Of a stretch of DNA of 16,298 bases, positions 6,596 through 14,581 are shown in pieces (positions within the stretch are counted from its first letter, which is position 1; each line of letters begins with the position of its first letter). Position numbers and translations under genes: made by a program. The DNA is from Candidatus Equimonas enterica (GTDB lineage: Bacteria; Bacteroidota; Bacteroidia; Bacteroidales; Bacteroidaceae), in the NCBI GenBank assembly GCA_018066225.1, contig JAGHRU010000010.1, forward strand, positions 1 through 16,298. The letters are read 5' to 3'. The notes beneath the pieces are model-generated. The model did not search any database, was not told the DNA's origin, and saw only the letters and a list, made by a program, of their open reading frames with translations.

Positions 6596-7966
6596 ATGTC
6601 CCGACTCAAATACCTACTGACGGCTGTGCTCTGTACCCTCGTTGCCAATGTGGGGCTCACCTCCTGCCTTGACGAGAAAGAAGACATCGCGGCCAATCCC
6701 GATTGCTATGCCACGGTCATTAGCCTTGGCAAGCTGAAACAGCGCATTGATTTCCACAGTTCGCTGACCGACCGTGACACCTTCTTCATCGACAACCTCG
6801 ACTGCTCGGCCTACCCGCTGACCATCGACCAGATAGGCGGACATATCTACAACGCCGACTCGCTGCCCTATGGCGTCGATGTGAGCCGCGTCGTGTTCTC
6901 CAAGCTCTCGTGTGTCGGTGGCGCTTTCGCCATACAGCGACTCACCTCCTTTGAGGACACCACCTTCGTCGCTACCGACAGCACCGACTTCACCTACCCG
7001 CGCCTCGTCACCATATACGGGCAAGATCAGGTGTCGCGCCGCCGCTACACGATGGACATTCGTGCGCATAAGGAGCACCCCGACAGCATGAAGTGGCGAC
7101 GCTATGGCCAGAGCGACGACTTGGCCGCGATGACCGCGCTCAACGCCCAGCCCTTGCAGGAAGGCGTGGTCTGCTTCGGCATGAAAGACGGAAAGGCCGT
7201 CTGCTACGCCGATGGCGTGTGCACCGCGCTCGGGGCTGACCTCATGACGCGCAGCATCCGTGCCTATCGCGGCGCGCTTTACGGTCTTAATAGCGCAGGT
7301 GTGCTGATGACCTCCGCCGATGGCCATGCTTGGCAAGAAGTGAGTGGGGCAGTGCGCTTGCAGCACCTCTTGGGCAGCAGCAGCGTCGCGCTCTACGCCA
7401 TCGATGAGGGTGGCCGACTCGTCAGCAGTGCTGACGGCGCAGCGTGGACGGCAGAGCCCATAGAGGAGCAATATCCTCTGCCGACGGCCGAAATCGCTGT
7501 CCTCGCCAAGCAGAAGACCACCGACCTCGCCCTCGAAGATGTCCTGCTCGTAGGACAGCGCGACGGCGCACCCTGTGTGTGGAAACGCACCATAGACCAC
7601 AGCGGCCACTACACGATGCCGTGGACCTATATGCCACAAGGCAGCGACAACACCCTGCCTATGCCCGTGCTGCGACAGCCCAGTGTGATGGGCTATGCCG
7701 ATGGTGCGCTGCTCATCGCTACGGGTGTGAACGCCGACACCATCGCTGCGCCGCGGCTGAGTGCCGACTTCGGCCGTACATGGACCAAGGGTAAAATTCC
7801 TGCGCTCCGCTCTGCCGCTGCCACGCCTGCTGTGGCTGCCACCGTCGATGCGGCGCAGTATGTGTGGGTGTTCTGCCAAGGCAGTGGCGAGATATGGCGT
7901 GCACGCCTCAATCGCCTCGGCTGGCAAGAGACACAGACCGCCTTCACCAAAGCCAAGAAACGCTGA
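6596..7966 (+). CDS. DUF6242-like lipoprotein with Asp-box (BNR) repeats
   Basis: The 456-residue product has a lipoprotein signal peptide with lipobox LTSC, so Cys24 should be lipidated, followed by LDEKEDIAANPD. The acidic residues after the Cys are compatible with outer-membrane and possibly surface sorting in Bacteroidota. The N-terminal third (about 30-170) matches my recollection of DUF6242. The C-terminal part contains repeated strands with Asp-box-like motifs: SADGHAW (240-246), SADGAAW (278-284) and a canonical SADFGRTW (389-396). This suggests a beta-propeller of the sialidase/BNR fold, but I see no evidence of enzymatic residues. It is the first gene of the operon that carries uppS, bamA and ompH, so an envelope role is likely. 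The exact function is unknown. Confidence 0.7.
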   Translation: MSRLKYLLTAVLCTLVANVGLTSCLDEKEDIAANPDCYATVISLGKLKQRIDFHSSLTDRDTFFIDNLDCSAYPLTIDQIGGHIYNADSLPYGVDVSRVVFSKLSCVGGAFAIQRLTSFEDTTFVATDSTDFTYPRLVTIYGQDQVSRRRYTMDIRAHKEHPDSMKWRRYGQSDDLAAMTALNAQPLQEGVVCFGMKDGKAVCYADGVCTALGADLMTRSIRAYRGALYGLNSAGVLMTSADGHAWQEVSGAVRLQHLLGSSSVALYAIDEGGRLVSSADGAAWTAEPIEEQYPLPTAEIAVLAKQKTTDLALEDVLLVGQRDGAPCVWKRTIDHSGHYTMPWTYMPQGSDNTLPMPVLRQPSVMGYADGALLIATGVNADTIAAPRLSADFGRTWTKGKIPALRSAAATPAVAATVDAAQYVWVFCQGSGEIWRARLNRLGWQETQTAFTKAKKR

Positions 7967-7999
7967 CGCGCACGCGCGTATATTATATAAAAGGAAAGT

Positions 8000-8719
8000 A
8001 TGACTACGCTCCGCCACACTCCGCTCCTGCTGCTCATCATCGCTCTGCTCGCTGTGCAGACGGCGACGATGCCCGCAGCAGCGCAAGACGACGATGTGGT
8101 GTATCGCAATGAGTTTGGCGTGGTGGCAGGCGTGAGCAGTATGCTCGACGACACCAACCGCCGACTCTTCGGCAGCAACGGGCTGACCGGCGGCGCACTC
8201 CTGCGCTTTGTCCTCAACCCGCGCTCGGCCGTCAAGGTGCTGGCGACCTACAACAACGCCAAAGGCGATACGGGCACCGACTACGACAACTTCTACCCCG
8301 TCACCATCGATGTCCCCTCGCCCGATAAAGCGCGCTACACTTATAGCGGCGGCATCGTCGATGTGTCGGCCACCTATGAGTTGCACTTCCTGCCCTACGG
8401 CTATGTGCGTGGCTATCAAGGCTTTCGCCGTTTCACGCCCTACATACAGGCGGGCTTGGGCTTCACTTACAGCCTCATCGGCAAAGCCTTTACCCCCAAC
8501 ATCCCCATCGGCATCGGCTTCAAGTGGAAAGCCTCGCGAAGAGTCAATATCTCGCTCGACTGGGCCATGCACTTCACGCCCAATGACAACCTCGACGGCA
8601 TCGCAGCCTCGACAGGCATCAAGAGCGAGATGTTTCGCGCCAAAGACCACTACGCGCAGACGCTGCTTACGCTCACCTACGACATTTCGCCGAAATGTCC
8701 AACCTGCAACCGCGACTAA
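8000..8719 (+). CDS. DUF6089-like small outer-membrane beta-barrel protein
   Basis: The 239-residue product has a signal peptide (hydrophobic core LLLLIIALLAV, probable cleavage after AAAQ at about 29). The mature chain alternates polar and hydrophobic residues with many aromatic and Gly residues, for example the GFRRFTPYIQAGLGFTYSL stretch. This is typical of an 8- to 10-stranded outer-membrane barrel (OmpA-like or porin-like fold). Order and content match the DUF6089 proteins that I recall lying upstream of uppS in Bacteroidales. An AAGGA-like sequence precedes the ATG at 8000. Unusually for a barrel, the end is CPTCNRD rather than a terminal aromatic residue; the last strand (TLLTLTYDI) ends before it. 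The function is unknown. Confidence 0.7.
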   Translation: MTTLRHTPLLLLIIALLAVQTATMPAAAQDDDVVYRNEFGVVAGVSSMLDDTNRRLFGSNGLTGGALLRFVLNPRSAVKVLATYNNAKGDTGTDYDNFYPVTIDVPSPDKARYTYSGGIVDVSATYELHFLPYGYVRGYQGFRRFTPYIQAGLGFTYSLIGKAFTPNIPIGIGFKWKASRRVNISLDWAMHFTPNDNLDGIAASTGIKSEMFRAKDHYAQTLLTLTYDISPKCPTCNRD

Positions 8720-8722
8720 CGC

Positions 8723-9442
8723 ATGAAGATACCACAACATATCGCCATCATCATGGACGGCAACGGACGCTGGGCACAGCAGCGCGGCTTGGAGCGCTGC
8801 ATGGGGCATCAGCAGGGTGTCGTGGCCGTGAGAGAAATCACCGAGGCTGCCGCCAGACTCGGTGTTAAATACTTGACGCTCTACACCTTCTCCACCGAAA
8901 ACTGGCACCGACCAGAGGCCGAAGTCACTGCCCTTATGGGGCTCATCATGACCAGCCTTGAAGAGGAACTCTTCATGAAAAACAACGTGAAGCTGCGCGT
9001 CATCGGCGACCGCGAGCGCTTGCCCCATCAGGTGGACGACGCGCTGCGCGCCACTGAGGGGCGCACCGCTGCCAATACAGGCATGACCATGGTGCTCGCC
9101 CTTTCCTATTCCGCGCGCTGGGAAATCGCCAAGGCCACCCAAGCCATAGCCCGGGAAGTGGCCGAAGGCAGCCTGCGTCCCGAAGACATCACCGAGGACA
9201 CCCTCGCGCAGCATCTCACCACGGCCTTCATGCCCGACCCGGAGTTGCTCATCCGTACCGGCGGCGAATACCGCCTGTCCAACTATCTCCTGTGGCAGTC
9301 GGCCTATACCGAACTCTATTTCACCCCCACCTACTGGCCCGATTTCGACACCCAAGCACTCACCGACGCCATCGCCGACTACAACCAGCGTGAGCGACGC
9401 TTCGGCAAGACTTCGGCGCAAGTCCAGAGCGACCAGCAATAG
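8723..9442 (+). CDS. uppS: Isoprenyl transferase (undecaprenyl diphosphate synthase)
   Basis: The 239-residue cis-prenyltransferase extends farnesyl diphosphate with isopentenyl diphosphate to the C55 carrier lipid used for peptidoglycan and surface polysaccharides; it is cytoplasmic and acts at the membrane. The diagnostic MDGNGRWA motif (11-18) holds the catalytic Asp12 and Arg16. TLYTFSTENWHRP follows in the middle. The second signature RTGGEYRLSN (178-187) holds the two Arg (178 and 184) that bind diphosphate. Length is typical. The start lies only 3 bases after the stop of the preceding barrel gene, which indicates translational coupling, and bamA follows after 24 bases. Confidence 0.96.
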   Translation: MKIPQHIAIIMDGNGRWAQQRGLERCMGHQQGVVAVREITEAAARLGVKYLTLYTFSTENWHRPEAEVTALMGLIMTSLEEELFMKNNVKLRVIGDRERLPHQVDDALRATEGRTAANTGMTMVLALSYSARWEIAKATQAIAREVAEGSLRPEDITEDTLAQHLTTAFMPDPELLIRTGGEYRLSNYLLWQSAYTELYFTPTYWPDFDTQALTDAIADYNQRERRFGKTSAQVQSDQQ

Positions 9443-9466
9443 AAGACCATAATCCTCCACCACGCT

Positions 9467-12112
9467 ATGACATACCGCTTACATCGCATCGCTATACTCC
9501 TGCTCCTGCTCGTCACAGCCTTTGCTGCTGTGGCACAGAACATCGCTACCAAGCCCAACATCGTCTATACGGCCGACCGCACCCGCTACGAACTCGGCGG
9601 CATCACCGTAGATCCCATCAAGGGCTATGAGGAGGAACTGCTCATCAGTATCTCTGGCCTCGAAGTGGGCACAGAGTATGAGGTGCCGGGAGCACACATC
9701 AGCGACGCTGTGCGCAACTACTGGAAGCAAGGCCTCTTCTCCGCTGTCAGCATCACCGCTGACAGCATCGTAGGCCACAAGGTCTTCCTACATGTGCATC
9801 TGGCCACGCAGCCGCGCATCTCCTCCATCAACTTTACGGGACTCAAAAAAAGCGATCGCACCGAAATCGAAAAGCGCATCCCCCTGCACGTGGGTAACCA
9901 AATCACCCCCAACCTCGTCGATCGCGCGAAGTATCGCATCAAGAAATACTTTGAAGAGAAAGGCTATCCACATGCCACCGTCGAGATAATGCAGCGCGAA
10001 GATGTCACCGCCGAAGGCAAGATGCTCGTCGATATCAATGTCAATAAGACCGAGAAGGTGCGTGTCAATCGCATCTATATCACAGGCGTGGAAGGCAATG
10101 CACAGATGAAGCCCGCCAAGGCAGTCAAGAAGCTCAAGCGCGCCATGAAGAAGACCCATGAGAAGGGACTCGCCAACCTCTTCCGTAGCAAGAAATATGT
10201 GCCCGAGAAGTATGAGGAAGACAAAGGCCTCATCATCGATAAGATGAACGCATGGGGCTACCGCGACGCCCTCTTGCTCCGCGACTCGGTGGTCAATATC
10301 GACGATGCTCACGTTGATATCTATATGCACCTCTACCAAGGCAAGCAGTACTTCGTGCGCAACATCGAGTGGGTGGGCAATACGGTCTATCCCAGCGAAG
10401 CCCTCTCCAACGTGCTCCGCATGAAGCGTGGGGATCTCTACGATCAAGCCTTCATGCGCAAGCGATTGAGCGAAGACGAAGACGCCATCGGTACGCAGTA
10501 CTACAACAACGGCTATGTCTTCTACAACCTCGACCCCGTGGAGGTCAATGTCGATGGCGACAGTATCGACCTCGAAATGCGCGTTACCGAAGGACGACAA
10601 GCCACCTACAACAACATTCGCATTGCAGGCAATGACCGCGTCTATGACCATGTCATCCGCCGAGAACTGCGCACCAAGCCCGGCGACCTCTTCTCCATGG
10701 ATGCCATCCAGCGCTCGGTGCGTGAGTTGGCCAGCATGGGGCAGTTCGACCCTGAGGTTCTCTCGGCCGAAATATCCAAGAACATTAAGCCCGATCCCGC
10801 CACTGGGACGGTAGATATTACCTATCCGCTGGTCTCCAAAGGCGGCGACCAAGTGGAACTCTCCGCCGGATGGGGACAAACGGGTATCGTGGGGCGTGTG
10901 AGCCTCAAGTTCACCAACTTCTCCGTGCAAAACCTCTTTGGTAGAGGCTATAAGCGTGCCGGTTTCATTCCCCAAGGCGACGGGCAGACCCTCGCGCTCT
11001 CGGGACAAACCAACGGTACCTATTTCCAGAGTTACTCGTTGCAGTTCATCGACCCGTGGTTTGGCCGCAAGCGTCCCAACCAGTTCCAGTTCTCGGTATA
11101 TTACTCCAAACAGAGTGACATCAACTCCAACTTCTACAACGACTACTCCAACCTTTACAATTACTACTACGGCTATGGTAGCAACTCCAGCTACTACAAT
11201 TACAGCAACTACTATGACCCCGACAAGTATGTGAAGTTGGTGGGCGTCTCCGTCGGCTTCGGCAAACGCTTGCGCTGGCCCGACGACTACTTCTCCTTTA
11301 TGGCGGAACTCAGTTACACCCGCTATATGCTGAAGAACTGGCAGTACTTCCTTATCCAAAACGGTAACTGCAACAACATTAACCTCTCTTTCACCCTCGG
11401 GCGTACCTCCACCGACAACAACTTCTATCCGCGTCGCGGTTCGGAGTTTGCGTTCACGGCAGTGGCCACGCCGCCCTATTCCTTGTGGGACGGCCGCGAC
11501 TACAAGAGCCTTGCCAACAACCGCCAAAGTGCTACCTACGACAAGGAGGCTCAGCAGAAGTATCGCTGGATAGAGTATTACAAGTTTAAGTTTAAGTTTC
11601 GCACTTATACCGCGCTTTCCAATTCGCAGAAGCACTGTCCTGTCATCATGACGCGTGCCGAGGCAGGCATCCTTGGGGCATACAACAAATACAAGAAGTC
11701 GCCTTTCGAATGTTACTATATGGGTGGTGACGGCATGTCGGGGTATAGCACGGGCTATGCCACCGAGACCATCGGTCTGCGTGGTTATGAGAACGGCTCT
11801 ATCGCAGGCGCATCCTACGACAACGCTTATGCCTATACGCGTCTCACGCTCGAGCTGCGCTATCCCATCATGTTGGAAACAAGTACCAGTATCTTCGCCC
11901 TCGCCTTTGTAGAGGCAGGTAATGCCTGGCAGCACGTCAGCGATTTCAATCCGTTCGCGTTGAAGAAGTCGGCTGGCATCGGTGTGCGCATCCAACTCCC
12001 GATGATTGGTATGCTCGGCATGGACTGGGCGTATGGCTTCCAGAAGTACAACGCCGCAGGTCGCAAGATTGGCGGTTCGCAGTTCCACTTCATCATCGGT
12101 CAAGAATTCTAA
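9467..12112 (+). CDS. bamA: Outer-membrane protein assembly factor BamA
   Basis: The 881-residue Omp85 protein is the core of the machine that folds beta-barrel proteins into the outer membrane. A signal peptide ends near residue 24 (VAQ). Five POTRA domains can be followed, at about 40-114, 115-195, 198-290, 294-372 and 378-455; recurrent strand starts such as ISSINFTG, VNRIYITG, VRNIEWVG and YNNIRIAG mark domains 2 to 5. The third carries a Lys-rich insertion (about 216-255). The barrel runs from about 463 to the C-terminal Phe. The loop-6 motif appears as GLRGYENGS with R772, the variant of VRGF. A Tyr/Asn/Ser-rich segment occupies 553-583 in the barrel. The two OmpH genes downstream fit the chaperone role. 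A stretch of three AAGTTT repeats (11582-11599) encodes KFKFKF in a strand. Confidence 0.95.
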   Translation: MTYRLHRIAILLLLLVTAFAAVAQNIATKPNIVYTADRTRYELGGITVDPIKGYEEELLISISGLEVGTEYEVPGAHISDAVRNYWKQGLFSAVSITADSIVGHKVFLHVHLATQPRISSINFTGLKKSDRTEIEKRIPLHVGNQITPNLVDRAKYRIKKYFEEKGYPHATVEIMQREDVTAEGKMLVDINVNKTEKVRVNRIYITGVEGNAQMKPAKAVKKLKRAMKKTHEKGLANLFRSKKYVPEKYEEDKGLIIDKMNAWGYRDALLLRDSVVNIDDAHVDIYMHLYQGKQYFVRNIEWVGNTVYPSEALSNVLRMKRGDLYDQAFMRKRLSEDEDAIGTQYYNNGYVFYNLDPVEVNVDGDSIDLEMRVTEGRQATYNNIRIAGNDRVYDHVIRRELRTKPGDLFSMDAIQRSVRELASMGQFDPEVLSAEISKNIKPDPATGTVDITYPLVSKGGDQVELSAGWGQTGIVGRVSLKFTNFSVQNLFGRGYKRAGFIPQGDGQTLALSGQTNGTYFQSYSLQFIDPWFGRKRPNQFQFSVYYSKQSDINSNFYNDYSNLYNYYYGYGSNSSYYNYSNYYDPDKYVKLVGVSVGFGKRLRWPDDYFSFMAELSYTRYMLKNWQYFLIQNGNCNNINLSFTLGRTSTDNNFYPRRGSEFAFTAVATPPYSLWDGRDYKSLANNRQSATYDKEAQQKYRWIEYYKFKFKFRTYTALSNSQKHCPVIMTRAEAGILGAYNKYKKSPFECYYMGGDGMSGYSTGYATETIGLRGYENGSIAGASYDNAYAYTRLTLELRYPIMLETSTSIFALAFVEAGNAWQHVSDFNPFALKKSAGIGVRIQLPMIGMLGMDWAYGFQKYNAAGRKIGGSQFHFIIGQEF

Positions 12113-12144
12113 ACGCTAAATATCCTAAACACCAACACATCGCT

Positions 12145-12660
12145 ATGAAAAAGATTTTCGCCCTTATCGCTGTTGCTCTCATTGCTCTCGGTGCGCAGGC
12201 ACAGAAGTTTGCGCTCATCGATATGGAGTACATCATGAGCAACATACCTGCTTATGAGCGTGCCAACGAGCAACTCAATCAAGTCTCCAAGAAGTGGCAA
12301 GCCGAAGTGGAAGCTATGGACAATGAAGCCAAGGCCCTCTATAAGAACTTCCAGGACGAGGCCGTCTTCCTCTCCGAAGCCCAGAAGAAAGAAAAGGAAG
12401 AGGCCATCGTGGCCAAGGAAAAGGAGGCTGCTGAACTCAAAAAGAAGTACTTCGGCCCCGAGGGAGAGCTCTACAAGAAGCGTACCGCCCTGCTTGAGCC
12501 CATCCAAGAGGAGGTCTATACCGCCATCAAAGCCGTCGCTACACAGCGTGGCTTCCAACTCATCATGGATCGTGCCAGCGACAACGGCATATACTTTGCC
12601 TCGCCCTCTATCGACGTGAGCAACGAAGTGCTCGACAAATTGGGCTACGGCAACAACTAA
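12145..12660 (+). CDS. OmpH/Skp-family periplasmic chaperone (first copy)
   Basis: The 171-residue product has a signal peptide of about 20 residues (LIALGAQAQ) and then KFALIDMEYIMSNIPAYERA, the start of the OmpH/Skp fold. A long, highly charged helical region (about 40-115, many Lys, Glu and Ala) forms the tentacle-like coiled coil of this family. Skp trimers hold unfolded outer-membrane proteins in the periplasm and deliver them to BamA, which is encoded immediately upstream (32 bases). The C-terminal ending is DKLGYGNN. It shares its plan and its N-terminal motif with the next gene, so the pair probably arose by tandem duplication. Which of the two matches E. coli skp cannot be told from the sequence. 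Confidence 0.9.
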   Translation: MKKIFALIAVALIALGAQAQKFALIDMEYIMSNIPAYERANEQLNQVSKKWQAEVEAMDNEAKALYKNFQDEAVFLSEAQKKEKEEAIVAKEKEAAELKKKYFGPEGELYKKRTALLEPIQEEVYTAIKAVATQRGFQLIMDRASDNGIYFASPSIDVSNEVLDKLGYGNN

Positions 12661-12699
12661 TCACCTCTACGACAATACACAATAACACCAATACACATC

Positions 12700-13209
12700 A
12701 TGTTTAAGAAACTCTTAATGATTGTGCTGCTCGCAGCACCCATGACGCTCTTCGCTCAGAAGTATGCGCACATCGACTACCAAGACATCGTGACTAACCT
12801 GCCCGCCTACAAGACAGCCATGACTGAACTTGAGACTCTCGGCAAGCAGTATGACGCCGACCTCAAAAGCATGCAGCAGGAAGGCCAGACCAAACTGGAA
12901 AAATACCAGAAGGAAGTCAATGAATCGACGCCCGAGAACATCCGCAAGCGCATGGAGGAAGAACTCACTGCCATCCAGCAGCGCATCGAGCAGGCTTACC
13001 AAGACAACCAGAAGGCCTTTGCCGAAGCACAACAGCAGAAGATGCAACCCATCATGACCCGTGTCAATGATGCCATCACCGCCGTGCAGAAGGAAGGTGG
13101 CTACCTCTACATCATGGACAAGGCGATGGCGACGCAAGCCGGCATCTTCATCAACGACGCGATGTCCACCGATGTCACCGCACAGGTGAAGTCGAAGCTT
13201 GGCATCTAA
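12700..13209 (+). CDS. OmpH/Skp-family periplasmic chaperone (second copy)
   Basis: The 169-residue product has a signal peptide (MFKKLLMIVLLAAPMTLFAQ) and then KYAHIDYQDIVTNLPAYKTA, the same opening as the first copy. The middle region (about 40-115) is a Gln-, Glu- and Lys-rich coiled coil, and the end VTAQVKSKLGI is close to the usual family ending. The role should be chaperoning of unfolded outer-membrane proteins. The two copies have diverged in the coiled coil: the first is rich in Lys and Glu, the second in Gln. They may therefore form hetero-oligomers or serve different clients, which is inference. The spacing after the first copy is 39 bases with no terminator. Confidence 0.9.
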   Translation: MFKKLLMIVLLAAPMTLFAQKYAHIDYQDIVTNLPAYKTAMTELETLGKQYDADLKSMQQEGQTKLEKYQKEVNESTPENIRKRMEEELTAIQQRIEQAYQDNQKAFAEAQQQKMQPIMTRVNDAITAVQKEGGYLYIMDKAMATQAGIFINDAMSTDVTAQVKSKLGI

Positions 13210-13238
13210 TCGGCCGCGACCCTTTTGACTCCCCATAG

Positions 13239-13267
13239 GCGCTGCTGCAACGGCCTTGCAGCAGCGC
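13239..13267. other. Hairpin between the second ompH gene and dacB
   Basis: A perfect 12-bp inverted repeat (13239-13250 with 13256-13267) closes on a 5-base loop. It lies 29 bases after the ompH stop and 23 bases before the dacB ATG. The trailing sequence (ATCTTAATTG) has no proper T-run, so it is more likely an RNA-stability or attenuation element, or a weak terminator, than a full stop for transcription. Its arms do not match the GGGCAGA repeat family. Confidence 0.6.
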
Positions 13268-13290
13268 ATCTTAATTGTTTACGCAATCGT

Positions 13291-14559
13291 ATGAAGGCAT
13301 TTCGCTTGGATTTTCTGCGCCGTATGGGGTTGCTCCTCATCTTTGCGCTACCGCTCACTGCCGAGGCGCAGCAAGACTCGTGCAGTCTCGTGCTGCGGCA
13401 GCGGCTCGACAGCGTGATGGCGGTCGAGAGTGAGGTGCTGGAGCGCACGCAGTGTGGGCTGCTCATCTATGACCTCACGGCCGACAGCGTGCTCTATGCC
13501 CACGGCCAGCGCCAGTGTCTGCGTCCTGCCTCGTGCCAGAAGGTGGTGACAGCCGTCACCGCGCTCGCGCTGCTGGGCACCGACTACAATTATAGCACGA
13601 CGCTCTCGCTGCGCGGCGAGGTGAAAGACTCTACCCTCAGCGGCGATCTCTACATCCGTGCTGGCGTCGATCCTCTCTTCTCACGCGATGACCTCCGTGC
13701 CTTTGTCCAAGGGCTGCAAAGCCGAGGCATCTACCACATCACGGGCGACATCTTCGTCGATGTCAGCATCCGCGACACTGTTAAACTGGGCTGGGGCTGG
13801 TGCTGGGACGACGACTTCAAGAGTTACGCTGCGCTGATGTATGGTGGCCGCGACACCTTCATGAGCAACTTCCAGCGTGCGCTGCGCGATGCGGGCATCA
13901 CGGTCGATGGCGTCCAGCGCAGGGCGCGTGTGCCCGAAGAGGCCGAAGAGGTGGTGCGGCGTACCCACACCATCGACCAGATACTTATGCGCATGATGAA
14001 GGAGAGCGACAACCAGTATGCCGAGAGCCTCTTTGCCCAGATAGCCGCCCGCAGCGGTAAGGCCTACGCAGGGCACAAAGAAGGCGAAGCACAGGTCAAG
14101 CGCTTCATCGAGCGGCTGCAACTCACGCCGTCGCACTACCAGATTGCTGACGGCTCGGGGCTCTCGCTCTACAACTACGCTACGCCGCAACTGCTCGTCG
14201 CCATGCTGCGCTATGCCTACCAGCACGGCGATGTGTATGAGCATCTGCTGCCGTCGCTTCCCATAGCAGGGCGTGACGGCACGCTCCGCAAGCGTATGCG
14301 TGGCACGCCTGCCGAGGGCAATGTGTGTGCCAAGACAGGCAGCGTGACAGGCATCTCCACCTTGGCAGGCTACTGCACTGCCCCCAATGGCCACCGCCTC
14401 GCCTTTGCCTTTATGAACCAAGGCCTGCGCTATGCCGCTACGGGACGTGCCATGCAGGATCGTCTCTGCATAGCCCTCACTACGCCTGTCGCCCAGCCCG
14501 TAGTGGAAGCCCCGCAGCAAGAAGAGGAGGAGACGGCGGAGCCTGCGCCCGAAGAATAG
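13291..14559 (+). CDS. dacB: D-alanyl-D-alanine carboxypeptidase/endopeptidase (PBP4 type)
   Basis: The 422-residue protein belongs to the PBP4 (S13) family, periplasmic enzymes that remove the terminal D-Ala of peptidoglycan stems or cut crosslinks. The three active-site motifs are in place: SCQK with S81 and K84, SDN at 239-241, and KTG at 348-350. The spacing between the first two (about 158 residues) is shorter than in E. coli PBP4, so the inserted domains are reduced. I chose ATG 13291 because it gives a clean signal peptide (LLLIFALPLTAEAQ). An in-frame TTG at 13225 would put the 12-bp hairpin inside the gene and add an untypical Cys/Arg-rich N-terminus. The C-terminus ends in an acidic, Pro-rich tail (QQEEEETAEPAPEE) that looks disordered. 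Placing it after ompH links cell-wall trimming with barrel assembly in one operon. Confidence 0.92.
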   Translation: MKAFRLDFLRRMGLLLIFALPLTAEAQQDSCSLVLRQRLDSVMAVESEVLERTQCGLLIYDLTADSVLYAHGQRQCLRPASCQKVVTAVTALALLGTDYNYSTTLSLRGEVKDSTLSGDLYIRAGVDPLFSRDDLRAFVQGLQSRGIYHITGDIFVDVSIRDTVKLGWGWCWDDDFKSYAALMYGGRDTFMSNFQRALRDAGITVDGVQRRARVPEEAEEVVRRTHTIDQILMRMMKESDNQYAESLFAQIAARSGKAYAGHKEGEAQVKRFIERLQLTPSHYQIADGSGLSLYNYATPQLLVAMLRYAYQHGDVYEHLLPSLPIAGRDGTLRKRMRGTPAEGNVCAKTGSVTGISTLAGYCTAPNGHRLAFAFMNQGLRYAATGRAMQDRLCIALTTPVAQPVVEAPQQEEEETAEPAPEE

Positions 14560-14581
14560 CAACGAAATCAAACTTATCACC

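Noticed and set aside
7967..7999. GC-alternating stretch followed by TATATTATATAA before the small barrel gene, as a promoter or hairpin
   Set aside because: The inverted repeat is only 5 bp with a 4-base loop, and the AT stretch does not fit TAnnTTTG. The 33-base gap is more simply an intergenic spacer in an operon.
6614..9463. A 949-codon open frame on the minus strand (and similar long ones at 9788-12103, 2752-4713, 326-1597, 4945-6111 and 14480-15745)
   Set aside because: All lie opposite genes with clear family motifs. Long antisense frames arise from the GC-rich codon use of the sense genes. Their proteins are His-, Val- and Gly-rich with no recognisable motif.
13225..13290. In-frame TTG start extending dacB upstream by 22 codons
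   Set aside because: The added residues are untypical, would put a perfect 12-bp hairpin in the coding region, and would hide the clear signal peptide that begins at ATG 13291.
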